Shown here one piece after another: positions 33,143-42,788 of a stretch of DNA of 64,000 nucleotides (positions are counted from its first letter, which is position 1; each line of letters begins with the position of its first letter). Source of the DNA: Sphingomonas sp. (GTDB taxonomy: Bacteria; Pseudomonadota; Alphaproteobacteria; Sphingomonadales; Sphingomonadaceae); NCBI RefSeq assembly GCF_004799495.1, contig NZ_SSMY01000004.1:228501-292500 (forward strand). Direction: 5' to 3'. The translations under genes were made by a program, and so were the position numbers. The notes beneath the pieces are model-generated. The model searched no databases. It was not told the DNA's origin and saw nothing but the letters and a program-made list of their open reading frames with translations.

Positions 33143-35317
33143 ATGCCAATGTCCCGCGCCCGCGTCCTCGTCATGAATTCCGCGCTCGGCCCGCTCGATT
33201 ATCGTGTCCCGCACGGGATGGAGGTCGAGCCGGGGTCGCTCGTCGTCGCGCCGCTCGGTCCGCGGCAATTGCTCGGCGTGGTGTGGGAGCCCGAGCGGAT
33301 GCCGAGCGACGCGGAGGTCGGGGACAACCGCCTTCGCAACCTGATGGGCGTGCTTCCCGTCCCGCCGCTGACCGACGCGATGCGGCGGCTGATCGAGTGG
33401 ACGTCGGACTATTATCTTGCTGCCCCCGCGTCGGTCGCGCGGATGGCGCTGCCCTCGACCTCGGCGCTGGAGGGCGCGCGCACCGTCACCGAATATCGCG
33501 CGACCGGCAACCTACCCGAGCGGCTGACCCCGCAGCGCGCGCAAGCGCTCGAGCGGATCGGCGACCGGCAGGGGCTGGTGCGCGAATTGGCGACCATCGC
33601 CGATGTCAGCGACGGCGTGATCCGCGGGCTGTGCAAGGCCGGCGCGATCGAAGCGGTCGAGGTCGATATCGACAGCCCCTTCCCGCTTCCCGACCCCGAT
33701 CATGCCGTGCCGAAGCTGTCGGTCGAACAGCAGGCGGCGGCGGACGCGCTGGTGGCTGGCGTCGCGGCGCACGACTTTCAGCCGACCCTGCTCGACGGCG
33801 TCACCGGATCGGGCAAGACCGAGGTCTATTTCGAGGCGATCGCCGCGGCGATCCGCGCCGGGCGCCAGACGCTCGTCCTGCTCCCCGAAATCGCGCTGAC
33901 CGAGCCGTTCCTCCAGCGCTTCACCGCGCGGTTCGGGTGCGAGCCGGTGGCGTGGCACTCCGGTCTGCGCCAGTCGCAACGCCGCCGCGCGTGGCGCGCG
34001 ATCGCGACGGGGCAAGCGCTCGTCACGGTCGGCGCGCGCTCGGCGCTGTTCCTGCCGTATAGCAACCTCGGCCTGATCGTGGTCGACGAGGCGCACGAGA
34101 CGAGCTTCAAGCAGGAAGAAGGCGTCCATTACCACGCGCGCGACGTCGCGGTGATGCGCGGCAAGTTCGAGGGCGTGCCGGTCATCCTCGCCACCGCCAC
34201 GCCCGCGATCGAGACGCGCCAGCAGGTCGAGATCGGCAACTACGCGGAGCTCAAGCTCCCCGGCCGCTATGGCGCGGCGGAAATGCCCGAGATCGCGGCG
34301 ATCGATCTGCTCCAGAACCCGCCCGAGCGCGGACGCTGGATCGCGCCCACGCTGATCGCGGCGATCGACGAGACGCTCGAGCGCGGCGAACAGGCGCTGC
34401 TGTTCCTCAACCGCCGCGGCTATGCCCCGTTGACGCTCTGCCGCGCGTGCGGGCACCGTTTCCAATGCCCGAATTGCACCGCATGGATGGTCGAGCACCG
34501 CCTCGTCCGCCGCCTGTCGTGCCACCATTGCGGGCACATCATGCCGACCCCGCACGAATGCCCCGAATGCCATGCCGAGGATTCGCTCGTCGCGTGCGGC
34601 CCCGGAGTCGAACGCATCGCCGACGAAGCGGCCGCGCTGTGGCCGGAGGCGAGCACCGCAATTGTAACGAGCGACACAATCTGGTCCCCCGCCAAGGCCG
34701 CCGAATTCGTCAACCGGATGGAAGCGGGCGAGATCGACATTGTCATCGGCACGCAGCTGGTAACGAAGGGTTATCATTTCCCGAACCTGACGCTGGTCGG
34801 GGTGATCGACGCCGATCTCGGGCTCGGCGGCGGCGATTTGCGCGCGGCGGAGCGCACTTTCCAGCAGATCATGCAGGTCGCCGGTCGCGCGGGGCGCGGC
34901 GAGAAGCCGGGCCATGTCTATATCCAGACGCACGACCCCTCGCACCCGGTGATGGCCGCGCTCATTTCCGGCGATGCCGACGCGTTCACCGCCGCCGAAA
35001 CGCACGAACGCCGTGAAGCCGGGGCGCCGCCGTTCGGCCGCTACGCAGCGATCGTGGTCAGTTCCGAGGACCAGTCCGCCGCGCACGACATCGCCCAGCT
35101 GGTCGGCCGCACCGCGCCCCGGATCGACGGCATGGAGGTTTATGGCCCCGCCCCCGCTCCGCTCGCGATGCTACGCGGCCGCCACCGTTACCGGCTGCTC
35201 GTCCATGCCCGCCGCGCGCTCGACGTGCAGGACATCATCCGCGACTGGCTCGGCGGCCTCGACTGGCCGAGCAAGGTCCGCGTGATCGTCGATATCGATC
35301 CCTATAGCTTTGTCTGA
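33143..35317 (+). CDS. priA: Primosomal protein N' (replication restart helicase PriA)
   Basis: The 724-residue helicase restarts stalled forks. It has the N-terminal 3'-DNA-binding domain (MNSALGPLDYRVPHGMEVEP), Walker A GVTGSGKTEVYFEA near residue 219, DEAH box VVDEAHETSFKQEEG, and eight zinc-binding Cys in a cluster from residue about 433 (CRACGHRFQCPNC, CHHCGHIMP, CPECHAED). The motif GTQLVTKGYHFPNLTLV follows. ATG 33143 (MPMSRARVLV) is chosen; ATG 33149 is an alternative. Often the neighbour of atpH in alphaproteobacteria; here 11 kb of other genes lie between them. Confidence 0.97.
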   Translation: MPMSRARVLVMNSALGPLDYRVPHGMEVEPGSLVVAPLGPRQLLGVVWEPERMPSDAEVGDNRLRNLMGVLPVPPLTDAMRRLIEWTSDYYLAAPASVARMALPSTSALEGARTVTEYRATGNLPERLTPQRAQALERIGDRQGLVRELATIADVSDGVIRGLCKAGAIEAVEVDIDSPFPLPDPDHAVPKLSVEQQAAADALVAGVAAHDFQPTLLDGVTGSGKTEVYFEAIAAAIRAGRQTLVLLPEIALTEPFLQRFTARFGCEPVAWHSGLRQSQRRRAWRAIATGQALVTVGARSALFLPYSNLGLIVVDEAHETSFKQEEGVHYHARDVAVMRGKFEGVPVILATATPAIETRQQVEIGNYAELKLPGRYGAAEMPEIAAIDLLQNPPERGRWIAPTLIAAIDETLERGEQALLFLNRRGYAPLTLCRACGHRFQCPNCTAWMVEHRLVRRLSCHHCGHIMPTPHECPECHAEDSLVACGPGVERIADEAAALWPEASTAIVTSDTIWSPAKAAEFVNRMEAGEIDIVIGTQLVTKGYHFPNLTLVGVIDADLGLGGGDLRAAERTFQQIMQVAGRAGRGEKPGHVYIQTHDPSHPVMAALISGDADAFTAAETHERREAGAPPFGRYAAIVVSSEDQSAAHDIAQLVGRTAPRIDGMEVYGPAPAPLAMLRGRHRYRLLVHARRALDVQDIIRDWLGGLDWPSKVRVIVDIDPYSFV

Positions 35318-35376
35318 AACGCTTGCCCCGGCCGTGGCCGCTGGCTAGCCTGTGGCCATCGGTTCGGGGGCTCAAG

Positions 35377-36945
35377 ATGTTCAAAAAGATACTACTTTCG
35401 GCGGCTTGCGGGATCCTGCCGGCGACGGCGCACGCGACGTGGCGGTCGGCCACCTCGACCCATTTCGTGATCTATACCGAGGGTTCGGAAGCAAGCGCGA
35501 AGGAGCTCGCGGTCAAGCTCGAAAAGTTCGAATTCGTCATGCGCACGGTCGCGGGTGTCAAGCAGGCGGGCAGCCCGATCCGCACCAAGGTCTATATGCT
35601 GCCCAACAGCGAGGCGGTGCAGGCGACGATGCCGTTCGGCGGGTCGCCGGGCGTAGCGGGCTATTTCGACGGCGACATGCGCGGCCCCTATGCGGTGATG
35701 ACTCGCACCGACACCGGCGACTCCTATGGGCTCGCCGCGCAGACGGTGCTGTTCCACGAACTGTCGCACCAGTTCATGTTCCGCTTTTTCCCCGCCGCCT
35801 ACCCGACCTGGTACGTCGAGGGGTTCGCCGATTTCTACGGTACGATGACGATCGATTCGAACGACCGGGTCGAGATCGGCCGACCGCTCGAAAACCGCTA
35901 CCTCGCGTTCACCGGCAACAACTGGATGCCGATCGCCAAGCTGTTGTCGGCGCGCAACTATGGCGACGTCGGCGACGTATCGATGCTGTATTCCGAAGGG
36001 TGGCTGCTGGTCCATTATCTGAGTACGACCGACAAACGGTCGGGCCAGCTCGCGAAATATCTTTCCGCGATCAACGCCGGCACCAGCTTCGAGGACGCGG
36101 CGCGTCTGGCGTTCGGCGATCTTGGCAAGCTCAACGCTGAGTTGTTCGACTATTCGGATCACTACCGCCAGCAGATCATGGTGCTACCGTTCAAGCAGAT
36201 CGATCCCGGCAAGGTCGAACTCGCCACGCTGACGCCCGCGCAACAGGCGCTGATCGGATACGATATCCGGCTCGATTCGGGCGTGCCCGCGGCCGAGGTG
36301 GCGGGTTTCGCCGATCAAGTCGCGGCTGTCGCCAAGCGGTTTCCCGACAATCCCTATGCGCTCGGCATCCTGACCGATGCGCAACGGCTGGCCGGTCGCG
36401 ATGCCGACGCGCTGGCCACCGTCGCGCACTGGATTCAGATCGCGCCGAACGATGGCTTGGCGCTAATGCACAAGGCCGCGATCGAGATGGCGGCGCTGCG
36501 CGCGGCGAAGGAGACCGATCCGGAAAAATGGAAGGCGCTGCGCCGCCTCCTCGGCCAGGCCAACACGCTGACCCCCAACGATCCACGCATCCTGCGCACC
36601 TATTACGACGTCTACGCCGCGCAAGGCGGGTTGCCGCCGGAAAGTGCGCAGGGGGTGTTGGTCCAGGCGTTCGACCTCCTGCCCGAGGTCGAGGACCTGC
36701 GGCTCGAAGTGGCGCTTGACTTCGAACGGCGCGGCGAGTTCCAGGACGCGATCACGACGATCAAGCCGATCGCCTATACGTTGCGCGCCGACGCCGACCT
36801 GAGCCCCGCACAAAAGGCGCGCCGCGACAAGGAAAAGGCGCGGTATCGCATGGCCGGCCAGCCGGCGGTCGGCGGCGATACGCCCCGCCAGGTACTCGAA
36901 CGGCTGGAACGTGAACTGGCGGCCGCCAAGCCCAAGCCAGCGTGA
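35377..36945 (+). CDS. Exported HExxH (peptidase MA-like) protein, tandem copy 1
   Basis: The 522-residue product has a signal peptide (MFKKILLSAACGILPATAHA, cleavage near 20). A gluzincin-type site follows: HELSH at residues 127-131 and, 17 residues on, VEGFADF with Glu148 as third ligand. The C-terminal half (about residues 270-520) is helical and looks TPR-like. The motif spacing fits peptidase MA/DUF1570-like proteins. It should act in the periplasm or outside. The neighbouring gene is a clear paralogue with the same order of parts, so an internal tandem duplication is likely. Substrate unknown; peptidase activity is inferred from the metal site. Confidence 0.85.
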   Translation: MFKKILLSAACGILPATAHATWRSATSTHFVIYTEGSEASAKELAVKLEKFEFVMRTVAGVKQAGSPIRTKVYMLPNSEAVQATMPFGGSPGVAGYFDGDMRGPYAVMTRTDTGDSYGLAAQTVLFHELSHQFMFRFFPAAYPTWYVEGFADFYGTMTIDSNDRVEIGRPLENRYLAFTGNNWMPIAKLLSARNYGDVGDVSMLYSEGWLLVHYLSTTDKRSGQLAKYLSAINAGTSFEDAARLAFGDLGKLNAELFDYSDHYRQQIMVLPFKQIDPGKVELATLTPAQQALIGYDIRLDSGVPAAEVAGFADQVAAVAKRFPDNPYALGILTDAQRLAGRDADALATVAHWIQIAPNDGLALMHKAAIEMAALRAAKETDPEKWKALRRLLGQANTLTPNDPRILRTYYDVYAAQGGLPPESAQGVLVQAFDLLPEVEDLRLEVALDFERRGEFQDAITTIKPIAYTLRADADLSPAQKARRDKEKARYRMAGQPAVGGDTPRQVLERLERELAAAKPKPA

Positions 36946-37028
36946 GCACGCGATCGCCGCTATCGAGACCTAGGCTTGGTCCGCAATTCGCGATAAAACC
37001 GGCGAAATCAAGTCGGTCGGGGGTTAAG

Positions 37029-38579
37029 ATGATCCGCAAGCTGTTGTTGTCCGCCGCGGCGCTGGCAATCGTGCCCGGCACTGCCCATGCAGCCTGGTAT
37101 CAGGCTAGCTCGAAGCACTTCGTCGTCTACGACAACGAGAGTCCGGACAAGGTCAAGGCCTATACCGAGAAGCTCGAGCGTTTCGACCAGGCGATCCGGT
37201 ATTGGCACCATATGCCGGAGGATACGCGCGGGCCGTCTGCGCGCGTCACGATCTTCGTGCTGAGCGATACCGACGAGGTTGCAAAGGTGTTCGGCAAGGG
37301 CGGAGGGGAAGTCGCCGGGTTCTACGACCCGCGCGCCAGCGGATCGGTCGCGTTCACGCCGCGCAACGCCGGCGGAGATGCCGATTACGGCCTGAGCGCG
37401 CAGGCGATATTGTTTCACGAATATACCCACCATTTCATGCTCACGACCTTGACCGACGCGGCGTTCCCGCCGTGGTTGACCGAAGGGTTCGCGGAGCTTC
37501 ACGCGACAGCGATCATCAAGCCGGACGGCAGCGTTCAGTTCGGCGCGGTCCCGCGCTATCGGCAATATACCATCGCGCGGTCGAACCTGTTGCCTGCGTC
37601 GCAATTGCTGCAACCCTATCCTGGGAATCTCGACGGAGAAAACCGCGATGCGCTCTACGCGCGGGGCTGGTTGCTGACGCATTATCTCACGTTCGATCCC
37701 GAGCGCCGCAAGCAGCTCGGCGCCTATCTCATCGCGATCAACTCGGGAAAGTCGGTGCCGGAGGCCGCAATGGCGTTCGGCGGGCTCAGCGGGCTCGACG
37801 GCAAGTTGGATGGTTGGCTGGCGCGCAAGAGCATGCCGTTCAACGTGATCAACGGGTCCGAACTCAAGATCGGCCAGATCGACGTTCGCGCGCTCACGCC
37901 CGCCGAGGCGGCGATGATGCCGGCGCTGATCGCGTCGGAGCGTGGCGTCGACGAAAAGACCGCGCCGCAGGTTGCCGACCTGGCGCGACGGCTGGCGGCG
38001 CCGTTCCCCAACGACCCGGCGGCGCAGAACGAACTGGCCGAGGCCGAGTTCGACGCCAAGAATTACGCCGCCGCGCAGGCCGCCGCCGACCGGGCGCTCG
38101 CCACCGATCCCAAATCGGTCCACGCGCTGATGTACAAGGGCATGGCACAGCAGGCGATGCTGGTCCGCGACAAGGTGACCGACAAGGACCGCTGGGCCGC
38201 GGCACGGCGCTGGTACCTCGCCGCCAACAAGGTGGATACCGAGGCGCCCGAGCCGCTCGTGCTGTTCTACACCAGCTTCGTCGAGGCCAAGGAAAAGCCG
38301 ACCGAGAACGCCGACAACGCGATCCTCTACGCGTATCAGCTGGCGCCGTACGATCCTGGGGTACGATTGCAGGCGGCGACCGTGCTGCTCGAGCGGGACC
38401 AGGAAAAGGCGGCGCGGATCGCGCTGTATCCGGTTGCGTACAATATCGAGGAGGCAGGTCCGGCCAAAATCGCCCAGGCTGCGTTGAAAGCGCTCGACGC
38501 TGGCGACAAACCGGGGGCGATCAAGGCGCTGGCCGCGACCGACGAGAAGGACAAAAAAGGCGATCAGAAGAAGAACTGA
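37029..38579 (+). CDS. Exported HExxH (peptidase MA-like) protein, tandem copy 2
   Basis: The 516-residue paralogue of the upstream gene has a signal peptide (MIRKLLLSAAALAIVPGTAHA), metal site HEYTH at residues 130-134 and TEGFAEL with Glu152, again followed by a helical TPR-like region. Shared positions include the AQ-x-x-LFHE and WLL-x-HYL segments, yet overall sequence has drifted, so the duplication is not recent. The ATG follows GGGGGTTAAG at suitable spacing. The gene ends near a serine protease gene; a frame in the other phase remains open through it but is a shadow. Confidence 0.85.
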   Translation: MIRKLLLSAAALAIVPGTAHAAWYQASSKHFVVYDNESPDKVKAYTEKLERFDQAIRYWHHMPEDTRGPSARVTIFVLSDTDEVAKVFGKGGGEVAGFYDPRASGSVAFTPRNAGGDADYGLSAQAILFHEYTHHFMLTTLTDAAFPPWLTEGFAELHATAIIKPDGSVQFGAVPRYRQYTIARSNLLPASQLLQPYPGNLDGENRDALYARGWLLTHYLTFDPERRKQLGAYLIAINSGKSVPEAAMAFGGLSGLDGKLDGWLARKSMPFNVINGSELKIGQIDVRALTPAEAAMMPALIASERGVDEKTAPQVADLARRLAAPFPNDPAAQNELAEAEFDAKNYAAAQAAADRALATDPKSVHALMYKGMAQQAMLVRDKVTDKDRWAAARRWYLAANKVDTEAPEPLVLFYTSFVEAKEKPTENADNAILYAYQLAPYDPGVRLQAATVLLERDQEKAARIALYPVAYNIEEAGPAKIAQAALKALDAGDKPGAIKALAATDEKDKKGDQKKN

Positions 38580-38626
38580 TCGCCGATGACGGCACGGGCC
38601 CCTGTCAACGCCGCGCCGAATCTGCC

Positions 38627-40171
38627 ATGGCGCGGCGGATGACGAGGTTCCGGCTCTGGATGATGGCGGCGCTGGCCGCGCTGGGCAGCGTGTTGCTTGC
38701 GACCCCTGTTGCCGCCGACGACATCGCCGCGACCTCGCGCAGCGTGGTGCGCGTCGTCACCATCGCGATCGTCGATCAGGAAGTGGTCGGGTTCGGCCAT
38801 GGCTCGGGCTTCGCGGTTGGGCCGAACCGCATCGTCACCAACGCGCATGTCGTCGAACTGGCGCAGCAATATCCCGACAATGTCGTGATCGGCGTCGTGC
38901 CGTCCGAAGGCAGTAAGTCGTACCAAGCGCGCGTCGTCGCGATCGACAGCAAGCGCGACCTTGCCTTGCTCGAAATCACCGGCGCGCGCATCCCGCCGGC
39001 GACGCTCTATTCGGGCACGCTCGACGACAGCGTCGGGCTGGTGTCGCTCGGCTATCCCGGCAATGTCGACGTCGCATCCGCGCAGTCGGCGGCGGACTAT
39101 ATCAAGCCGCTCTCGCCGGTTCGCTCCGAGGGATCGCTGTCCGCGACGCGGTCGGTATCGGGCGTCAACGTACTGCTCCACACCGCGAGCATTTCGCGCG
39201 GCAATTCGGGCGGGCCGGTGCTCGACCATTGCGGGCGCGTGCTCGGGGTCAATTCGGCGATCACGCGTGGCGAGGAGGGCGACGCCAATTTCGCCTTCGC
39301 GATCGCCGAAAGCGAGGTCGCAGCGTTCCTCAACCAGGCCAAACAGCCGTTCGCCGCGGTCAGCAACCCGTGCATGAGCCTGGAAGCGCGGATGAGCGCC
39401 GACCAGGCCGCCGACCGCGCCGCCGCGGAGGCCGCCGACGCTGCGCGACGCGAGGCCGCGTCGAAGGACCAGCTCGCCCACGAACAGGCGATCGAACAGG
39501 CGCACGCAGACGCGCAGCGCGGGTCGGAAAACGTGATCGCGATCGCCGCGTTGCTGCTCGTGCTCGGCGCGCTCGCGGTGGGCGGCGGCGGCATGCTCTA
39601 CCAACGCGGCAAGCAACGCGAGGCGGTTTGGGCGGCGTCGGGCGGCGGGGTGCTGATGCTCGCGGCGATTATCGTGTTCCTCCTGCGCCCGAGCGACAAG
39701 CCGATGCTGCCCAAGGGCTATGACGTACCCGTCGCGACGCCGAGCGCCGCCGCGAGCGAACATCCGCTCGGCAAGATGGTATGCAAGTTCGTCCCCGAGC
39801 GCAGCCGCGTGACGGTGTCGAGCGCCGCCGACGTCAACCTGAATTGGGGGCAGGACGGGTGCATGAACGACCGCACGCAATATGCCGACGATAACGGAAA
39901 GTGGACTCGCGTGCTGGTGCCCGGCGACGAGCAGACCGTGTCAGTGCTCGAATTCGATCCCGCCACGCGGACCTACGTCAACTATCGATATTTCCTGAGC
40001 GCGACGCAGATGGACGCCGTGCGCAAGCTCCGTGCGCAGATCCCGCTCAAGCAATGCTCCGCCGACGCCGGCGCACGCGCGCAACTCGGCACGCAACAGC
40101 AATCGGTCCGCGCCGCGCTGCCGCCCAATTACAGCGAGAAACTGGTCTATTCCTGTTCAGCGGCGCCCTGA
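38627..40171 (+). CDS. Trypsin-like serine protease with two C-terminal membrane helices
   Basis: The 514-residue product has a signal peptide (MTRFRLWMMAALAALGSVLL region, AxA near residue 30). A chymotrypsin/HtrA-type protease domain carries His74 (TNAHVVE), Asp111 (KRDLALLE) and Ser194 (RGNSGGPVLD), a full triad. A charged Ala-rich coiled coil (about 235-300) follows, then two membrane spans (near 305-325 and 340-360) and a C-terminal domain with four Cys. There is no PDZ domain, so it is not a classical DegP. ATG 38627 or 38639 both reach the signal. The C-terminal 25 bases overlap the convergent CPBP gene. Role unknown. Confidence 0.85.
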   Translation: MARRMTRFRLWMMAALAALGSVLLATPVAADDIAATSRSVVRVVTIAIVDQEVVGFGHGSGFAVGPNRIVTNAHVVELAQQYPDNVVIGVVPSEGSKSYQARVVAIDSKRDLALLEITGARIPPATLYSGTLDDSVGLVSLGYPGNVDVASAQSAADYIKPLSPVRSEGSLSATRSVSGVNVLLHTASISRGNSGGPVLDHCGRVLGVNSAITRGEEGDANFAFAIAESEVAAFLNQAKQPFAAVSNPCMSLEARMSADQAADRAAAEAADAARREAASKDQLAHEQAIEQAHADAQRGSENVIAIAALLLVLGALAVGGGGMLYQRGKQREAVWAASGGGVLMLAAIIVFLLRPSDKPMLPKGYDVPVATPSAAASEHPLGKMVCKFVPERSRVTVSSAADVNLNWGQDGCMNDRTQYADDNGKWTRVLVPGDEQTVSVLEFDPATRTYVNYRYFLSATQMDAVRKLRAQIPLKQCSADAGARAQLGTQQQSVRAALPPNYSEKLVYSCSAAP

Positions 40172-41046
40172 CGCTGGCGCACCCATACCGGCGCGATAAA
40201 TTTGCCCTGACGATGGGCGACGACCAGAAAAAAAACGCCGAGCGCCGTCGCGACGACCATCGCGGGCAAACCCGCTTCGGGACCGAACCGTCCTCCGGTA
40301 ATCAGGTCGGACCCGCCGATCCATGGGCGTAGCAGCCCGTCCATCTTCAGTCCGGACACTGGTGTGCCGTAAATCCCGCCTTCCGCGAAATTCCATGCGG
40401 CATGAAGCCCGACCGCCACCCATAGCCGCCGCGTGATCATGTAAACCCCGGCAAGCATGATGCCCGCTTCGAACGCTATGCCGACCGCTGCGATCCAAGT
40501 CGCGCCGGGATTGAACAAATGCCCCGCGCCGAAAAACGCGGCGGAAAGCGCCAGCGCGGCCCAACTGCCCAACCACCGCTCGAACAGGCGGAAGAATAGC
40601 GCGCGGAGCGCAATCTCCTCGCTGAATCCGGGAAAGAGGCCGACCGCCAACGCCAGCGGGAGGACACCGGCGCCGTTGGTTCCGATGACGCGGTAGCTGC
40701 CGAGTGCGGCGGTTACGCCAACCACCGCGGTCAGTACCGCCACACCGATCGCAAGGCCGATGGTCAGTTCCTTCGGGGCGAACGATGGGGCGAATTCGAC
40801 GACCGGGCGGCGCTCGACGTAGCGGACGAACAGCCAGTAAGCAGCGAAGAAGATCGCCGCGCCGATAACCGCGCCCGCGATCGTTCCGGTGCCCGTCGTG
40901 TTCGCACCGATCAGCCGACCGGCCTTGCTGCTGGCAAGTGCGCAGACGAAGATCATCGGCACCGACAATATCAGCAGCACCATGGGATGATGGACGACGC
41001 GCCAGAACGCGCTGTTGGGCGGTGTATTCGGTTCCGTCGGCAGCAT
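40147..41046 (-). CDS. CPBP family intramembrane metalloprotease
   Basis: The 299-residue membrane protein has about eight hydrophobic segments and the CPBP (CaaX-like/Abi) motifs: FSEEIALRALFFRLFE with paired Glu 143/144 and Arg, FFGAGHLFNP with His176, and LHAAWNF with His215 and Asn. These form the metal site of Rce1-like proteases. An AAGGGAGGACGAC Shine-Dalgarno precedes the ATG. It converges on, and overlaps by 25 bases, the serine protease gene; the esterase gene is divergent on its other side. Confidence 0.92.
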   Translation of the reverse strand: MLPTEPNTPPNSAFWRVVHHPMVLLILSVPMIFVCALASSKAGRLIGANTTGTGTIAGAVIGAAIFFAAYWLFVRYVERRPVVEFAPSFAPKELTIGLAIGVAVLTAVVGVTAALGSYRVIGTNGAGVLPLALAVGLFPGFSEEIALRALFFRLFERWLGSWAALALSAAFFGAGHLFNPGATWIAAVGIAFEAGIMLAGVYMITRRLWVAVGLHAAWNFAEGGIYGTPVSGLKMDGLLRPWIGGSDLITGGRFGPEAGLPAMVVATALGVFFLVVAHRQGKFIAPVWVRQRQGAAEQE

Positions 41047-41158
41047 GTCGTCCTCCCTTGCGCCGATCCTAGCCGCGCCGGTGTTCTATACAAGCAAAAC
41101 AGTTGTCGCAACGCCAGCGATCGGCGATGACCGCGCCCGCAAGATGGAGGGCTGACCG

Positions 41159-42694
41159 ATGATCCGCGCGTTGATGCTGTTCGGTACTGCGTTGCTTCTC
41201 GGGGCGGCGACGCCCGCGCCGCGGCCGGCCGCAGTTCCCGTCACCATCGCCGCTTCGCTCGGCGACCACCAATCGGGGCGACTGATCGTCTTCATCGAAC
41301 GCGTGAACCCACGCGCCAGGCCATCCGACGCGGTCGATTTCAATCCCTTCGCGCCGACCGGCGCGACGATCGCCGCGCGCGAAGTGACCGACTTGCGCCC
41401 GGCGCGCGCCGCGCTGATCGATGCGGAAACCGACGCTTTCCCGGCCCCGCTCTCGAAGCTCGCGCCCGGACGGTACCGCATCCAGGCAGTGCTCGATCGC
41501 AACCACGACTATGCCTATAACGGGCGCGGTGCTGGCGATCTCGTTTCACCGGCCGTCACGGTAAGTTTGCCCGGCGCGATCCCCACCGTGACGCTCAATA
41601 CCGTCGTCCCCGCGACCGACCCCGCGCCGCGCGCCGATCTCGCCAAATATTACGCGCAGCTCCGCGCCGTCGATTTCCAGAGCAACGCGATGACCGCGTT
41701 CCGTGGGGTCCCCACCTTCATCCGAGGCTGGATCGCGCTGCCGCCGGGTTATGACGGCAAGGAACGCTTCCCGACCGTTTACTCGGACGGCGGTTTCGGC
41801 AGTTCGCTGGGCTCGGCGAAACGTAGTGCTGCAAACATGATGGCACTGATGGCGGACGGGAAAGCGCCGCCGATGATCTGGGTCTATCTCGACCATGCCG
41901 GCGGGACGGGCACGCACGAATTCGCCGATTCGGCCAACAACGGCCCGTGGGGCACCGCGCTCACGAGCGAGCTGATCCCGAGCCTCGAACGCGACTACCG
42001 GATGGATGCGCGGCCGTCGGGCCGGTTCCTGACCGGACACAGTTCGGGTGGCTGGTCGACCTTGTGGCTCCAGGTGCGCTACCCGAAGATATTCGGCGGC
42101 AGCTGGCCGACCTCGCCCGACCCGGGCGATTTCCACAATTTCACCAATGTCGATCTCTACGCGCCCAACGCCAATTTCTATGCAGGCGCCGACGGCAAAC
42201 AGTTCCCGCTGATCCGTGACAAGGGCAAGGTGATAGCGACGGTGTCGGACTTCGCCCGCGCGGAGGCCGTGCTCGGGGCGTACGGCGGCCAATATGCTTC
42301 GTTCGAATGGGTGTTCTCGCCCCGCGGGATCGACGGCCGACCGGTGCCGCTGTTCGACCGCGCGACCGGACGGATCGACCCGGCGGTGGTCGCCTACTGG
42401 CACGACAATTACGACATCGCCAACATCATCCGCCGCGACTGGGCGGCGCTGAAGCCCGACCTCGACGGCAAGATCCATCTGACCGTGGGCACCGCCGACA
42501 CCTTCTATCTCGACGGCCCGGCGCATCTTTTGGAGGCGACGATGCGCGACATCGGCGCGAAAACCGACTTCCGCTATCTGCCCGGCAAGACCCATTTCGA
42601 TCTGTACGAGCGCGGCGCCGACAAGGAGGCGCTGCTCAAGGACATTGCGTGGGAGATGTACGCGGTCGCGCGGCCGGGGTCGAAGCGGCCATAA
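41159..42694 (+). CDS. Exported alpha/beta-hydrolase esterase (enterochelin-esterase-like fold)
   Basis: The 511-residue product has a signal peptide (MIRALMLFGTALLLGAATPA), an N-terminal beta domain of about 150 residues (an additional carbohydrate- or Ig-like domain) and an esterase D-type alpha/beta hydrolase. The nucleophile is Ser296 in LTGHSSGGWS, and a C-terminal His lies in LPGKTHFDLYE. The fold call rests on FPTVYSDGGFGS, WVYLDHAG and the GHSSGG box. A GGAGG ribosome-binding site precedes the ATG. Substrate unknown; relatives hydrolyse sugar or siderophore esters. Confidence 0.85.
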   Translation: MIRALMLFGTALLLGAATPAPRPAAVPVTIAASLGDHQSGRLIVFIERVNPRARPSDAVDFNPFAPTGATIAAREVTDLRPARAALIDAETDAFPAPLSKLAPGRYRIQAVLDRNHDYAYNGRGAGDLVSPAVTVSLPGAIPTVTLNTVVPATDPAPRADLAKYYAQLRAVDFQSNAMTAFRGVPTFIRGWIALPPGYDGKERFPTVYSDGGFGSSLGSAKRSAANMMALMADGKAPPMIWVYLDHAGGTGTHEFADSANNGPWGTALTSELIPSLERDYRMDARPSGRFLTGHSSGGWSTLWLQVRYPKIFGGSWPTSPDPGDFHNFTNVDLYAPNANFYAGADGKQFPLIRDKGKVIATVSDFARAEAVLGAYGGQYASFEWVFSPRGIDGRPVPLFDRATGRIDPAVVAYWHDNYDIANIIRRDWAALKPDLDGKIHLTVGTADTFYLDGPAHLLEATMRDIGAKTDFRYLPGKTHFDLYERGADKEALLKDIAWEMYAVARPGSKRP

Positions 42695-42788
42695 CGGGGT
42701 AAAGCCGAGTATCTTTTTGGCTTGTCAGTAGAAAGAAAAACGGGAAGCTTCCAGAAACTGGCCCATGCCAGTCTTCCGGGGGGATGTC

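Noticed and set aside
37202..40171. A 989-codon frame apparently fusing a novel N-terminal half to the serine protease
   Set aside because: The first part is an out-of-frame reading of the second HExxH gene, Arg/Gly-rich and featureless; the protease has its own signal peptide at 38627.
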